Shown: positions 25,215-32,915 of the stretch, piece after piece | Position numbering within the stretch: position 1 is the first letter of the stretch | How the letters are laid out: every line of letters starts with the position of its first letter | Assembly: GCA_031291475.1 (NCBI GenBank) | Contig: JARLIY010000107.1 | Span: 1 to 33,262, forward strand | Length of the DNA stretch: 33,262 nt | Direction of reading: 5' to 3' | DNA from: Xanthobacteraceae bacterium | Lineage (GTDB): Bacteria; Pseudomonadota; Alphaproteobacteria; Rhizobiales; Xanthobacteraceae | Notes under the pieces: generated by a model | What the model was told of the DNA's origin: nothing | Databases searched by the model: none | What the model saw: only the letters and a program-made list of their open reading frames with translations | Made by a program: the position numbers and the translations under genes

Positions 25215-25595
25215 ATGCCAGAGACGATGTCCGGCGGTTGTCACTGCGGCCGCGTGCGCTTCCGGGTTACCGCCGATCTTTCCGGCGTCACCGAATGCAA
25301 TTGCTCGATCTGCACCAAGAAGGGCTTCCTGCATCTCATTGTGCCGCCCGAGCAGTTCGAACTCCTCAACGGCAAGGATGCGCTGACCACCTATCGGTTC
25401 AATACCGGCACTGCGCGACACACCTTCTGCGCCACTTGCGGCATCCACCCCTTCTACGTCCCGCGCTCGGACCCCGATAAGATCGACGTCAATGTCCGCT
25501 GCCTTGAGGGCGTCGATCTCGCCGTGCTCAAGCCGCACAGCTTCGACGGACGAAACTGGGAGCACGCAATCGCGCAGCCGGTGTCGTGGAGGTAG
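25215..25595 (+). CDS. GFA family zinc protein
   Basis: A 126-residue member of the GFA (glutathione-dependent formaldehyde-activating enzyme-like) family. The zinc-binding cysteines are all visible: C9 and C11 in GGCHCG, C28, C30 and C33 in CNCSIC, and C72 and C75 in FCATCGIHPF. The related Gfa enzyme was proposed to condense formaldehyde with glutathione, but most members have unknown roles. GGAG lies upstream of ATG 25215. It lies 4 nt before ybgC and is probably co-transcribed with it. Confidence 0.88.
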   Translation: MPETMSGGCHCGRVRFRVTADLSGVTECNCSICTKKGFLHLIVPPEQFELLNGKDALTTYRFNTGTARHTFCATCGIHPFYVPRSDPDKIDVNVRCLEGVDLAVLKPHSFDGRNWEHAIAQPVSWR

Positions 25596-25599
25596 GACG

Positions 25600-26076
25600 A
25601 TGACCGCCATTCCCCTCGACGGCGAAATCCGCGACGGCCGCCACGTGCTCGTCGTGCGCGTTTATTACGAGGACACCGATTTCACCGGTATCGTCTATCA
25701 CGCCAATTACCTGCGCTACATGGAGCGCGGGCGGACCAATTATCTCCGCCTCATCGGCGCCGACCACCGCGCGCTGTTCGAGGCGGCGGAAAAAGAAGCG
25801 CCGGGATTTGCCTTTGTGGTGCGGGCGATGAACATCGATTTCCTCAAGCCGGCACGCATGGACGACGTGCTCGATATCGTCACCGAGCCGGAGGATGTGA
25901 AAGGTGCCTCCGTCACATTGCGCCAGAAAGTCATGCGCGGCGATGAGCTTCTCGTCAGTGCCAGCGTGCGCGTGGCATTTATCAGCGCCGGCCGGGCGCG
26001 GCCGATTCCCAAGCCGTTGCGGCTTGCCATGAAGGCCGACCAGGACGTGCTGCGGGTCTCGGAAAGTCCCGCCTAA
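25600..26076 (+). CDS. ybgC: Tol-Pal-associated acyl-CoA thioesterase YbgC
   Basis: A 158-residue hotdog-fold thioesterase of the 4-hydroxybenzoyl-CoA thioesterase type. The catalytic segment YYEDTDFTGIVYHANYLRYME (about 22-42) contains the conserved aspartates D25 and D27 and histidine H34. A strong GGAGG 6-10 nt before ATG 25600 decides the start. In most Proteobacteria ybgC sits next to tolQ; here 2.5 kb with three other genes lie between them. Confidence 0.92.
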   Translation: MTAIPLDGEIRDGRHVLVVRVYYEDTDFTGIVYHANYLRYMERGRTNYLRLIGADHRALFEAAEKEAPGFAFVVRAMNIDFLKPARMDDVLDIVTEPEDVKGASVTLRQKVMRGDELLVSASVRVAFISAGRARPIPKPLRLAMKADQDVLRVSESPA

Positions 26077-26156
26077 CTGCGAAGCGCGGAACAGCGAGCG
26101 TTTACCAAGTCCGCATCGAGCAACAAATACTCACGCCAACTCTGCTATGCAGCCCG

Positions 26157-26921
26157 ATGAGTAAGTTTCGGCGTCTTCTCTCGCATCCGGGCCAGGTTGT
26201 TCGCTCGAGATCGATACGCGCTCTCTTTCCGGTTCTCAAAGTCCACAACTCAGTCCAGCGTCTCGCGCTTTGGAATCTCGGCAAAGCGCCGCGCGTTGCG
26301 TTAGAGCGTCTTTTTCCCGGCGTTGACGACGTCGACCTTACGCTCATCGGCCCGTTCAAGCGCACGGTGGAAACGCTTCTGGATCTCACCGAGGTCGCGG
26401 CCGTTGCCGCGATCATGAAAAGCGTCAAGGCGCGCCGCATCGTTGAAGTCGGGACCTGCGACGGCAATACCACGGTCAATATCGCCGCCAATTCGCCCGA
26501 CGACGCGGTGATAACCACCATCGAGCTTCCGCACGACTGGGACGGCAAATATAAGATGCACGTGAGCGCGGAGGACGTGAACGTCACGGACCGCGACAAA
26601 ATCGGTGGGCGATTTCTTCGCTCGCCTTATCGCAACAAGATCAAACAAATATTTGCCGACTCCGCAGCTCTCGATTGGAGCAAGCTCGGCGGACCTTTCG
26701 ATGCGATCTTCATCGACGGCTGTCACTCGTATAGCTACGTCAAGAGCGACACCGATAACGCGCTCGCCAACCTGGCGCCGCACGGCCTGATCGTTTGGCA
26801 CGATTACGGCTACATGGCCGATTTGACCAAGGCGGTCGATGAGTACGCGCAGAGCCTGAACGTGTCCGTGATCCAGGGTACGCGGCTGGCGGTCGCTCGC
26901 CGGCGAGCGGCAGTCAATTAG
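26157..26921 (+). CDS. Class I SAM-dependent methyltransferase (Methyltransf_24 type)
   Basis: A 254-residue cytoplasmic methyltransferase. SAM-binding motif I is VEVGTCDGNTTVNIA at about 96-110, and the family's FIDGCHSYSYVKSDTDNAL lies near 188-206, with WHDYGY further on. About 90 N-terminal residues, basic and partly helical, precede the catalytic core. Proteins with this fold often modify sugars or small hydroxylated compounds; the substrate is unknown. No Shine-Dalgarno is obvious before ATG 26157. It is the first of three genes lying between ybgC and tolQ. Confidence 0.82.
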   Translation: MSKFRRLLSHPGQVVRSRSIRALFPVLKVHNSVQRLALWNLGKAPRVALERLFPGVDDVDLTLIGPFKRTVETLLDLTEVAAVAAIMKSVKARRIVEVGTCDGNTTVNIAANSPDDAVITTIELPHDWDGKYKMHVSAEDVNVTDRDKIGGRFLRSPYRNKIKQIFADSAALDWSKLGGPFDAIFIDGCHSYSYVKSDTDNALANLAPHGLIVWHDYGYMADLTKAVDEYAQSLNVSVIQGTRLAVARRRAAVN

Positions 26922-26961
26922 CCACGAAAGACGAGCCGCTCGCGAGTTAGGCGGCCCGATC

Positions 26962-26974
26962 TTACCGCCGGTAA
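26962..26974. other. Short inverted repeat TTACC-GCC-GGTAA
   Basis: A perfect 5-bp palindrome in the 128-nt gap between the methyltransferase and tetR genes. It could be a weak terminator or a binding site. No T-run follows. Confidence 0.35.
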
Positions 26975-27032
26975 TCGCTAAGCTAACAATTCTGCTGAAC
27001 TATTGCGGCATGTCGACGCGCCGGTCGAACTC

Positions 27033-27051
27033 ATGTAAGTGCTATTAACAT
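27033..27051. promoter_or_regulatory. TetR operator 1, over the regulator's own start codon
   Basis: ATGTAAGTGCTATTAACAT is an imperfect 19-bp palindrome. Its last two bases are the first two bases of the tetR start codon (27050). It matches operator 2 at 27754-27772 in 16 of 19 positions, so it is the expected site for autorepression. Confidence 0.7.
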
Positions 27052-27706
27052 GAGGTGGTCGAAGGACGACAAAGACGGGCCGCGCGGCTATCACCATGGC
27101 AATCTGAAAGAGGCACTGCTGCGCGCGGCCCTTGAGCTGATCGCGCAAAAGGGGCCGGCCGGTTTTACGTTTGCCGAGGCGGCGCGTTGGGCCGGCGTCA
27201 GCCCGGCGGCGCCCTACCGGCATTTTCGCGATCGCGACGAGCTCCTCGCCAGTATTGCGCTACGCGGGTTCAATCTATTCGAAGCAGCATTGAAGCGCGC
27301 CTGGGATGACGGCCGTCCGGATGTGTTCGTCGCGTTCGATCGGCTGGGCAAGGCGTATCTCGAATTCGCGCGCACGGAGCCCGCTTATTATTCGGCGATG
27401 TTCGAAGCCGGCATTCCGCTCGCCACCGATCCCGAATTGCGCGAGGCCGGCGATCGTGCCTTTGCGGTGCTGCGCGTAGTGGCGGAGAAACTTTGCGCCC
27501 AAACGCCGGCCGGCACCCGGCCGCCGGCATTGATGGTCGCGCTGCATGTCTGGGCGATCTCGCACGGTATCGCTTCGCTGTTCGGCCGCGGTGACGCCGC
27601 GCGGCGCGCGTTGCCGATGTCGCCGGAAGACCTGCTCGAGGCGCAGATGCTCATCTATTTGCGCGGTCTTGGCGTTCCGGAGCGGAAATCCGACCGCTCG
27701 GGCTAA
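27050..27706 (+). CDS. TetR/AcrR family transcriptional regulator
   Basis: A 218-residue repressor-type regulator. The N-terminal helix-turn-helix (about 15-62) opens with RGYHHGNLKEALLRAALELI and continues FTFAEAARWAGVSPAAPYRHF, typical of TetR proteins. The C-terminal half (about 85-205) fits the WHG-type ligand domain (TetR_C_33 type) with HVWAISHGIASLF. ATG 27050 is the only in-frame start nearby; no Shine-Dalgarno precedes it, which hints at leaderless or inefficient translation. A palindrome covers its start codon and a matching one covers the promoter of the downstream DUF2852 gene, so I infer that it represses both. The inducer is unknown. Confidence 0.9.
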   Translation: MRWSKDDKDGPRGYHHGNLKEALLRAALELIAQKGPAGFTFAEAARWAGVSPAAPYRHFRDRDELLASIALRGFNLFEAALKRAWDDGRPDVFVAFDRLGKAYLEFARTEPAYYSAMFEAGIPLATDPELREAGDRAFAVLRVVAEKLCAQTPAGTRPPALMVALHVWAISHGIASLFGRGDAARRALPMSPEDLLEAQMLIYLRGLGVPERKSDRSG

Positions 27707-27734
27707 GGCGTTCTTTCACGAAATCGAGAGGCCC

Positions 27735-27762
27735 TTGACAGGGCAAAAGGCGGATGTAAATG
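27735..27762 (+). promoter_or_regulatory. Candidate promoter of the DUF2852 gene
   Basis: A perfect -35 TTGACA (27735-27740) is followed after 16 nt by TAAATG (27757-27762) as a weak -10. The -10 lies inside operator 2, so a bound repressor would block RNA polymerase. Confidence 0.55.
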
Positions 27763-27772
27763 TTATTTACAT
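27754..27772. promoter_or_regulatory. TetR operator 2, in the DUF2852 promoter
   Basis: ATGTAAAT (27754-27761), GTT, ATTTACAT (27765-27772): a perfect 8-bp inverted repeat with a 3-bp centre. It shares length and most bases with operator 1 at 27033-27051 and lies 22 nt before the DUF2852 start. Confidence 0.8.
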
Positions 27773-27794
27773 TCACACCCAGGAGGTCCTCGTC

Positions 27795-28277
27795 ATGGTC
27801 CTCGTCGACAAGCTCGATGAACTCGGAAAGCCGGCCTGGATCGCACTTGCGGTCCTCGGCTTCATCGCATGGTGGCCGATCGGCCTCGCCGTGCTCGCCT
27901 TCTCGATCGGCAGTGGAAGATTTGGGAGCGGAAGAATGGGATGCTCGTATCGCGACAATGGCAGCCGTTGGCACGGCCGTTGGCAGTCGAAGATGGAGCG
28001 CATGCAGGAGAAAATGGACCGCATGCGATCAAAGATGGATGGCGCCCGCACCGGCGACTGGTGGGGCACTCCGCCATCGAGCGGCAATCGCGCCTTTGAC
28101 GATTACCGTACCGAGACGCTGCGGCGGCTCGAAGACGAACAGCGCGAGTTCAAGGAATTTCTTGAGCGGTTGCGGTTTGCCAAAGACCGCGCCGAGTTCG
28201 ATCAGTTCATCAACGAACGCCGCAACCGGCCGCAGGAACCCCGGGAAGAGGGCCCGCAGGCGCCGCCGCAGGCCTGA
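27795..28277 (+). CDS. DUF2852 family membrane protein
   Basis: A 160-residue protein with one N-terminal transmembrane segment (about 14-37, IALAVLGFIAWWPIGLAVLAF) preceded by the family-like KLDELGKPAW. The segment after it is rich in Gly, Trp and Arg, then a methionine-rich coiled stretch follows (KMERMQEKMDRMRSKMDG, about 68-85), and a longer helix (about 100-135, RRLEDEQREFKEFLERLRFAKD shown in part). The last 20 residues are proline-rich. AGGAGG 8 nt before ATG 27795 decides the start. It sits downstream of a tetR gene whose operator covers its promoter, so its amount is likely kept low until an inducer appears. Function unknown; envelope stress or export are only guesses. Confidence 0.8.
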   Translation: MVLVDKLDELGKPAWIALAVLGFIAWWPIGLAVLAFSIGSGRFGSGRMGCSYRDNGSRWHGRWQSKMERMQEKMDRMRSKMDGARTGDWWGTPPSSGNRAFDDYRTETLRRLEDEQREFKEFLERLRFAKDRAEFDQFINERRNRPQEPREEGPQAPPQA

Positions 28278-28306
28278 CGTTTCCAGCACGACATCGCGGA
28301 TTGTTC

Positions 28307-28337
28307 GGGCCGTCCATCTTGCCAAGGTGGACGGCCC
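28307..28337. terminator. Strong 14-bp hairpin downstream of the DUF2852 gene
   Basis: The left arm 28307-28320 pairs with the right arm 28324-28337 around a GCC loop, with a single T-G wobble. It is very stable but has no T-run on the plus strand, so it may be a terminator of the tetR-DUF2852 unit, an RNA-stability element or a protein site. It is in the 324-nt gap before tolQ. Confidence 0.5.
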
Positions 28338-28367
28338 GCGCCTTCGTGGGGGCGAGCTGCGGCGGTA

Positions 28368-28382
28368 TTAACCGCGCATTAA
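28368..28382 (+). promoter_or_regulatory. CtrA-type box upstream of tolQ
   Basis: TTAA (28368-28371), seven bases, TTAA (28379-28382) fits TTAA-N7-TTAA exactly. It shares TTAACC at the left and TTAAGG at the right with the box before the putative sRNA at 2810. The tolQ start is 220 nt downstream, so a long leader is implied. A -10 is not clear (TCGTTA at 28396 is weak). Confidence 0.5.
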
Positions 28383-28601
28383 GGACAACCGGGCTTCGTT
28401 AGCCATGAACGACCGGTGTTGCGCCCTAGTTTGGACAAGTTTGGCGATGATTTCGGTTCCGGCCGGTGACGGGTCCGGCTTGGGGTCGTCCTCGCGAAAT
28501 TTTCAGGCCTTGGTCGGCGCGCGAAAAGCGGCTGCCACTGCCTTTGGTCCCGGCCCCGGCGCGCGCGGGTCGTTGGCCCGGATTGCCGAAAGGACGCGCT
28601 T

Positions 28602-29315
28602 ATGAATCCTGCCGACATTAGTTCGTCGGCCCTGCCGTTGACATCGTCCGATCTTTCGCTCTTCCACCTGTTTTGGCAGTCCCACTGGCTGGTCAAGACG
28701 GTGATGACGGGTCTGATGGTGTGCTCGGTGTGGGTGTGGGCGATCGCCATCGACAAGGCGCTTTTATTCTCGCGCATCCACAGGGCCACCGACCGCTTCG
28801 AGCACGCATTCTGGTCGGGTCAGTCGCTCGATGAGCTTTACACGTCGCTTGCCGCCAGACCGGGGCATTCCACCGGGGCGTTGTTCGTCGCCGCCATGGG
28901 TGAGTGGAAAAAAAGCTTCGAGGGCCATGCCCGCTCCTTCGCCGGGCTGCAAATGCGCATCGAGAAGGTGATGAACGTCGCCATCGCGCGCGAGGTCGAG
29001 CACATGGAGCGCTGGCTCCTGGTGCTGGCGACCGTCGGCTCGGCGGGTCCCTTTATCGGCCTGTTCGGCACGATTTGGGGCATCATGACCAGCTTTCAGT
29101 CGATCGCGGCCTCGAAGAACACGTCGCTGGCGGTGGTCGCGCCGGGCATTGCCGAGGCATTGTTCGCAACCGCAATTGGCCTCATAGCCGCCATTCCGGC
29201 GACCATTTTCTACAATAAGTTCATCACCGACGTGAACCGCCAGGCGCAGCGCCTGGAGGGCTTTGCCGACGAATTCACGGCGATCTTGTCGCGGCAAATC
29301 GACGAGCGCGGGTGA
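28602..29315 (+). CDS. tolQ: Tol-Pal proton channel protein TolQ
   Basis: A 237-residue inner-membrane protein. With TolR it forms the proton-driven motor that energises TolA at the division site. Helix 1 is about 28-52; the conserved pair follows at 138-165 (VGSAGPFIGLFGTIWGIMTSFQ in part) and 175-200 (AEALFATAIGLIAAIPAT). AAAGGA precedes ATG 28602. Separate from the other MotA/TolQ-like gene at 9209. It opens the tol cluster and probably carries the promoter for tolR, tolA and tolB. Confidence 0.96.
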   Translation: MNPADISSSALPLTSSDLSLFHLFWQSHWLVKTVMTGLMVCSVWVWAIAIDKALLFSRIHRATDRFEHAFWSGQSLDELYTSLAARPGHSTGALFVAAMGEWKKSFEGHARSFAGLQMRIEKVMNVAIAREVEHMERWLLVLATVGSAGPFIGLFGTIWGIMTSFQSIAASKNTSLAVVAPGIAEALFATAIGLIAAIPATIFYNKFITDVNRQAQRLEGFADEFTAILSRQIDERG

Positions 29316-29325
29316 GGGGGACGAC

Positions 29326-29781
29326 ATGGCGGCCAACGTCGTGAGCGCGGCGTCGGGCGGCGGCCGGCAAAGGCGCCGCCGGCGCCCGGTCATGGCCGAG
29401 ATCAACGTGACGCCGTTCGTCGACGTCATGCTGGTGCTGCTCATCGTGTTCATGGTGTCGGCGCCTTTGCTCACGGTCGGCGTGCCGCTCGATTTGCCGC
29501 AGAGCCAGGCCAAGTCGCTCGATCAGGATCGTGAGCCGCTGACAGTCTCGGTGAATGTCCAGGGGCAGGTCTTCCTGCAAAACAGCGAGATCAAGGTCGA
29601 GGATTTGGTGGCAAAACTCAAAGCCATCACCGACGCCCGTGGCGGTGCCGACGAGCGCATCTATGTGCGTGGCGACAAGAAGGTCGATTACGGTACGATG
29701 ATGCGCGTGATGGGCCGCCTGTCGGCGGCGGGCTATCATCGGGTGGCGCTGGTGACCGAGGTCGAGCAGGGTGGGAGATGA
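29326..29781 (+). CDS. tolR: Tol-Pal protein TolR
   Basis: A 151-residue ExbD/TolR protein with a single transmembrane helix (about 27-48) containing the proton-carrying aspartate in INVTPFVDVMLVLLIVFMV. The periplasmic part (about 50-150) is the ExbD/TolR fold. ATG 29326 follows GAGGGGG and gives family length; the frame's earlier start at 29263 overlaps tolQ. Overlaps tolA by 4 nt. Confidence 0.96.
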   Translation: MAANVVSAASGGGRQRRRRRPVMAEINVTPFVDVMLVLLIVFMVSAPLLTVGVPLDLPQSQAKSLDQDREPLTVSVNVQGQVFLQNSEIKVEDLVAKLKAITDARGGADERIYVRGDKKVDYGTMMRVMGRLSAAGYHRVALVTEVEQGGR

Positions 29782-30668
29782 AGCGATCTCTTGCCATATC
29801 GAGCGTTGCCCATGTCGTCGTGCTCGGCTGGGGCCTGGTGGCGTTTGCCACCCGCCCGAGCGAAGCGCCGCAGGCCGAGCCGCTGCCGGTCGAATTCGTT
29901 TCCGCGACCCAATTCTCGCAACTCACCGCCGGCGTGAAGAACGCGCCGAAAGTCCTCGACGACGCAAAACCGCTGGCCGACAAGATCGGCGACCCGAAGC
30001 CGGTGAAGGAGCTCGCGCCCAAAGTCGCCGACAAGCCGGAGATCAAGACCACGTCGACGCCCGCCGAATCCAAGCCGGAGAAAGTCGAACAGCCGAAGGA
30101 CAAGCCCAAACCCGACCAGATCGCCGAGGCTTTGAAGAAAGACGAAACGAAAAAGCCGCCGAAGAAGCCTCCGGAGTTCAAACCGGATCAGATCGCTGAG
30201 CAGCTCAAGAAAGACGAGGCGAAGAAGCCGTCGCCGAAATACGACGCCAACCAGATTGCCGCCTTGCTCGATCATCGTGAGCCGCAGCGGCAGCTGGCGA
30301 GCGCGGAAACGCTCAACGGGCGGGTCAACCTCGGCGCGCCAAGCGGGGACGCCGCGCAATTGTCGCAGAGCGAGCTCGATGCGCTGCGGGCAAAACTGAT
30401 CTCGCTGTGGAATCCGCCGCCGGCCGTGAGCAGCAATCCGGATCAATACATCGTCACCATCCATATCAGGCTCACGCGCGATCATCGGCTCGATGGGCAG
30501 CCCGAAGTGCTCAGCGGCGGCGAGGGTCCGCTGTTCGAGGCCACGCGCGACAGCGCCGTGCGCGCCGTGTTGCAGGCCCAGCCCTACGACATGCTGTCGC
30601 AAGCCACCTATGATTTGTGGAAGGACATTACTTTGACCTTCAATCCGCGCGAGGTGTTCGGTGGTTGA
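29778..30668 (+). CDS. tolA: Tol-Pal protein TolA
   Basis: A 296-residue TolA, the link that spans the periplasm from TolQR to Pal. One transmembrane helix at 5-24 ([12 protein letters not shown]). The middle (about 55-165) is Lys-, Pro- and Glu-rich and contains a tandem-like motif: [15 protein letters not shown] (112-126), [15 protein letters not shown] (136-150) and the weaker [14 protein letters not shown] (156-169). The C-terminal domain (about 190-296) resembles TolA-III/TonB with LWNPPPAV and [11 protein letters not shown] 29778 overlaps the tolR stop (ATGA). It overlaps tolB by 8 nt. Confidence 0.93.
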   Translation: MKRSLAISSVAHVVVLGWGLVAFATRPSEAPQAEPLPVEFVSATQFSQLTAGVKNAPKVLDDAKPLADKIGDPKPVKELAPKVADKPEIKTTSTPAESKPEKVEQPKDKPKPDQIAEALKKDETKKPPKKPPEFKPDQIAEQLKKDEAKKPSPKYDANQIAALLDHREPQRQLASAETLNGRVNLGAPSGDAAQLSQSELDALRAKLISLWNPPPAVSSNPDQYIVTIHIRLTRDHRLDGQPEVLSGGEGPLFEATRDSAVRAVLQAQPYDMLSQATYDLWKDITLTFNPREVFGG

Positions 30669-32055
30669 TCGCCGAATTCTCCCGATGCCGCAGATGCCAC
30701 AGATACCGACCCGCCGCGCCACGCGATCGCTGCACCTGAGCCGCCGCGGCGCGCTGTCGCTCGGCAGCGCCGCGCTTGCCGGTTTGATTGTCGATCCGCG
30801 CGTGGCCATGGCGGCGGTCAACCTCGACATCACCCAGGCCAACGTCCAGCCGATGCCGATCGCGATCCCTGATTTTCTCGGCGGCGCGCCCGCCGATAAC
30901 GACACGGCCGTCGGCGTTTCGCAGATCATCGCAGCCAACCTCAAGCGCAGCGGTTTGTTCGCGCCGATTGATCCGGCGGCGTTCCTGGAAAGAATCGCAA
31001 ATGTCGACGCGGTGCCGCGCTTCCCCGATTGGCGCACCATCAACGCGCAAGCGCTCGTCACCGGGCGCGTAACCCGTCAGAGCGACGGCCGTCTCAAGGC
31101 CGAATTCCGCTTGTGGGACGTGCTCGCTGGCCAGCAGCTCGCCGGCCAGCAATATTTCACCACGCCCGACAATTGGCGCCGCATCGCCCACATCATCTCC
31201 GACGCCATCTACGAGCGCCTCACCGGCGAGAAGGGCTATTTCGACAGCCGCGTGGTGTTCATCGACGAGACCGGGCCGCCGGAGCACCGCATCAAGCGGC
31301 TCGCCATCATGGACCAGGACGGCGCCAACGTGCGCTATCTCACCCGCGGCGACGAGCTCGTTCTGACGCCGCGCTTCTCCCCGTCGACGCAGGAGATCAC
31401 CTATATGGCCTACGGCCAGGGCGATCCTCGCGTTTATCTGCTCAACATCGAAACCGGGCAGCGCGAAATCGTCGGCAACTTTCCCGGCATGAGCTTTGCG
31501 CCCCGCTTCTCGCCGGACGGCCAGCGCGTGATCATGAGCCTGCAGGAAGGCTCGAACTCCAACATCTTCGTCATGGATTTGCGCTCCAAGGCGATGACGC
31601 GGCTGACCGAAACGCCGGCCATCGATACCGCGCCCTCCTACTCGCCCGACGGCGCCAGGATTTGTTTCGAGTCCGACCGCGGCGGTCGTCCGCAGATCTA
31701 CATCATGGCAGCGTCGGGCGGCACGGCGCAGCGCATCAGCTTTGGCGAGGGCTCCTATTCGACGCCGGTATGGTCGCCGCGCGGCGACTACATCGCCTTC
31801 ACGCGCCAGGCCCAGGGTAAATTCGCGATCGGCGTGATGAAGCCGGACGGTTCCGGCGAGCGCATTCTCACCGAAGGTTTCCACAACGAGGGGCCGACAT
31901 TCGCGCCCAACGGGCGGGTGATCATGTTTTTCCGCGACCCGGGCGGCACGGCCGGGCCGTCCTTGTTCACGATCGACGTGGGCGGACGCAACGAGCAGCG
32001 CATTGCGACGCCGAGCTTCGCCTCCGATCCAGCCTGGTCGCCGCTCCTCTCCTGA
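30661..32055 (+). CDS. tolB: Tol-Pal beta-propeller protein TolB
   Basis: A 464-residue periplasmic protein that shuttles between Pal and TolA. After the export signal comes the N-terminal alpha/beta domain (about 55-170), then a beta-propeller with repeats such as [48 protein letters not shown] and [15 protein letters not shown] (about 235-440). GTG 30661 lies 8 nt inside tolA; ATG 30685 is an alternative start. The leader contains [19 protein letters not shown] with a twin-arginine (R28-R29), suggesting Tat instead of Sec export; this is inference. The frame is intact. Confidence 0.94.
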   Translation: MVDRRILPMPQMPQIPTRRATRSLHLSRRGALSLGSAALAGLIVDPRVAMAAVNLDITQANVQPMPIAIPDFLGGAPADNDTAVGVSQIIAANLKRSGLFAPIDPAAFLERIANVDAVPRFPDWRTINAQALVTGRVTRQSDGRLKAEFRLWDVLAGQQLAGQQYFTTPDNWRRIAHIISDAIYERLTGEKGYFDSRVVFIDETGPPEHRIKRLAIMDQDGANVRYLTRGDELVLTPRFSPSTQEITYMAYGQGDPRVYLLNIETGQREIVGNFPGMSFAPRFSPDGQRVIMSLQEGSNSNIFVMDLRSKAMTRLTETPAIDTAPSYSPDGARICFESDRGGRPQIYIMAASGGTAQRISFGEGSYSTPVWSPRGDYIAFTRQAQGKFAIGVMKPDGSGERILTEGFHNEGPTFAPNGRVIMFFRDPGGTAGPSLFTIDVGGRNEQRIATPSFASDPAWSPLLS

Positions 32056-32257
32056 TCAGGGCGCCTCGGCGTCCCCACATCGCCGCCGCATTCACGCTCC
32101 ATTAACCACTGCAAAAGCTTTCCGGGTGATCGGCAGGTTTGAGACTTCTTTGCAAGGCGGCATCAAGGTTGACGGAACCTTCGCTTAACGAAGGCGCTGC
32201 TAGATCGCTTCTGGGAACAGCCATGTCTGGTCACGACGGAACAATGGAGGCACCGGA
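32056..32257. other. tolB-pal intergenic region
   Basis: This 202-nt gap holds TTAACCA at 32103-32109, which looks like a CtrA half site, and a small hairpin CCTTCG-CTTAA-CGAAGG at 32178-32194. A GGAGG just before pal (32247-32251) is its ribosome binding site. No clear promoter pair. Confidence 0.35.
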
Positions 32258-32740
32258 ATGAACGTGGTGAGCATCGTCCGCGGCGCCAAATTTGCAGCCA
32301 TCGTGCTTGGCGCGATCGCGATTGCGGGCTGCGCGAAGCAGCCCGAGCAGACTGCAATGGCCAATGCCGCAGCACCCGGCAGCCAGCAGGACTTCATTGT
32401 CAATGTCGGCGATCGCGTGTTCTTCGACACCGATTCCTCAGAACTTTCGCAGCAGGCGCGGGCGACGCTCGACAAGCAGGCGCAGTGGCTCAGCCAGTAC
32501 AATCGCTATTCCTTCATCATCGAAGGCCATGCTGACGAACGCGGCACCCGCGAATACAATATCGCGCTCGGCGCCCGCCGCGCGCAGACGGTACGCGAAT
32601 ACTTGATCTCGCGCGGCGTGACGGCGCAGCGCATGCGCACCATCTCCTATGGCAAGGAACGCCCGGTCGCGGTGTGCAACGACATTTCCTGCTGGTCGCA
32701 GAACCGCCGCGCGGTGACTGTGCTCAATCAGAGCTCGTAG
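32258..32740 (+). CDS. pal: Peptidoglycan-associated lipoprotein Pal
   Basis: A 160-residue outer-membrane lipoprotein. The signal ends in a lipobox (AIAGC, C25) with lysine at +2, which fits outer-membrane sorting. Residues about 45-160 are the OmpA-like domain, with FDTDSSELS, EGHADERGTREYNIALGARRA and QNRRAVTVL binding peptidoglycan. It interacts with TolB and tethers the outer membrane to the wall. GGAGG precedes ATG 32258. Normal length and intact. Confidence 0.97.
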   Translation: MNVVSIVRGAKFAAIVLGAIAIAGCAKQPEQTAMANAAAPGSQQDFIVNVGDRVFFDTDSSELSQQARATLDKQAQWLSQYNRYSFIIEGHADERGTREYNIALGARRAQTVREYLISRGVTAQRMRTISYGKERPVAVCNDISCWSQNRRAVTVLNQSS

Positions 32741-32796
32741 CAGCCGCCATTGCCGTTATAAGGAAAGCGCAAAGCAAGCCGGCGGCGAGGCGGATT

Positions 32797-32829
32797 GCTT
32801 TACGCTTCTGGACGGATTGGCGTAAAAGC
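32797..32829. other. Inverted repeat between pal and cpoB
   Basis: GCTTTACGC (32797-32805) pairs with GCGTAAAAGC (32820-32829) with one bulged A. It lies 57 nt after pal and has no T-run. Possible RNA processing or attenuation hairpin. Confidence 0.35.
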
Positions 32830-32879
32830 CCCGCCGAACATGTGGCGTGCAGTCACAATTTGGACGCAGCGCGGGCTAT

Positions 32880-32896
32880 GGTAAGCGTCGCTTACC
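32880..32896. other. Perfect palindrome GGTAAGC-GTC-GCTTACC before cpoB
   Basis: A 7-bp perfect inverted repeat with a 3-bp centre, 20 nt before the cpoB start. It may be an RNA hairpin close to the ribosome binding site or an operator. Confidence 0.45.
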
Positions 32897-32915
32897 CTAT
32901 CCAAAGCCTCCGGCG

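Noticed and set aside
30640..31884. A 414-codon minus-strand frame opposite tolB
   Set aside because: tolB on the plus strand is full length with clear propeller repeats; the opposing frame is a composition artefact.
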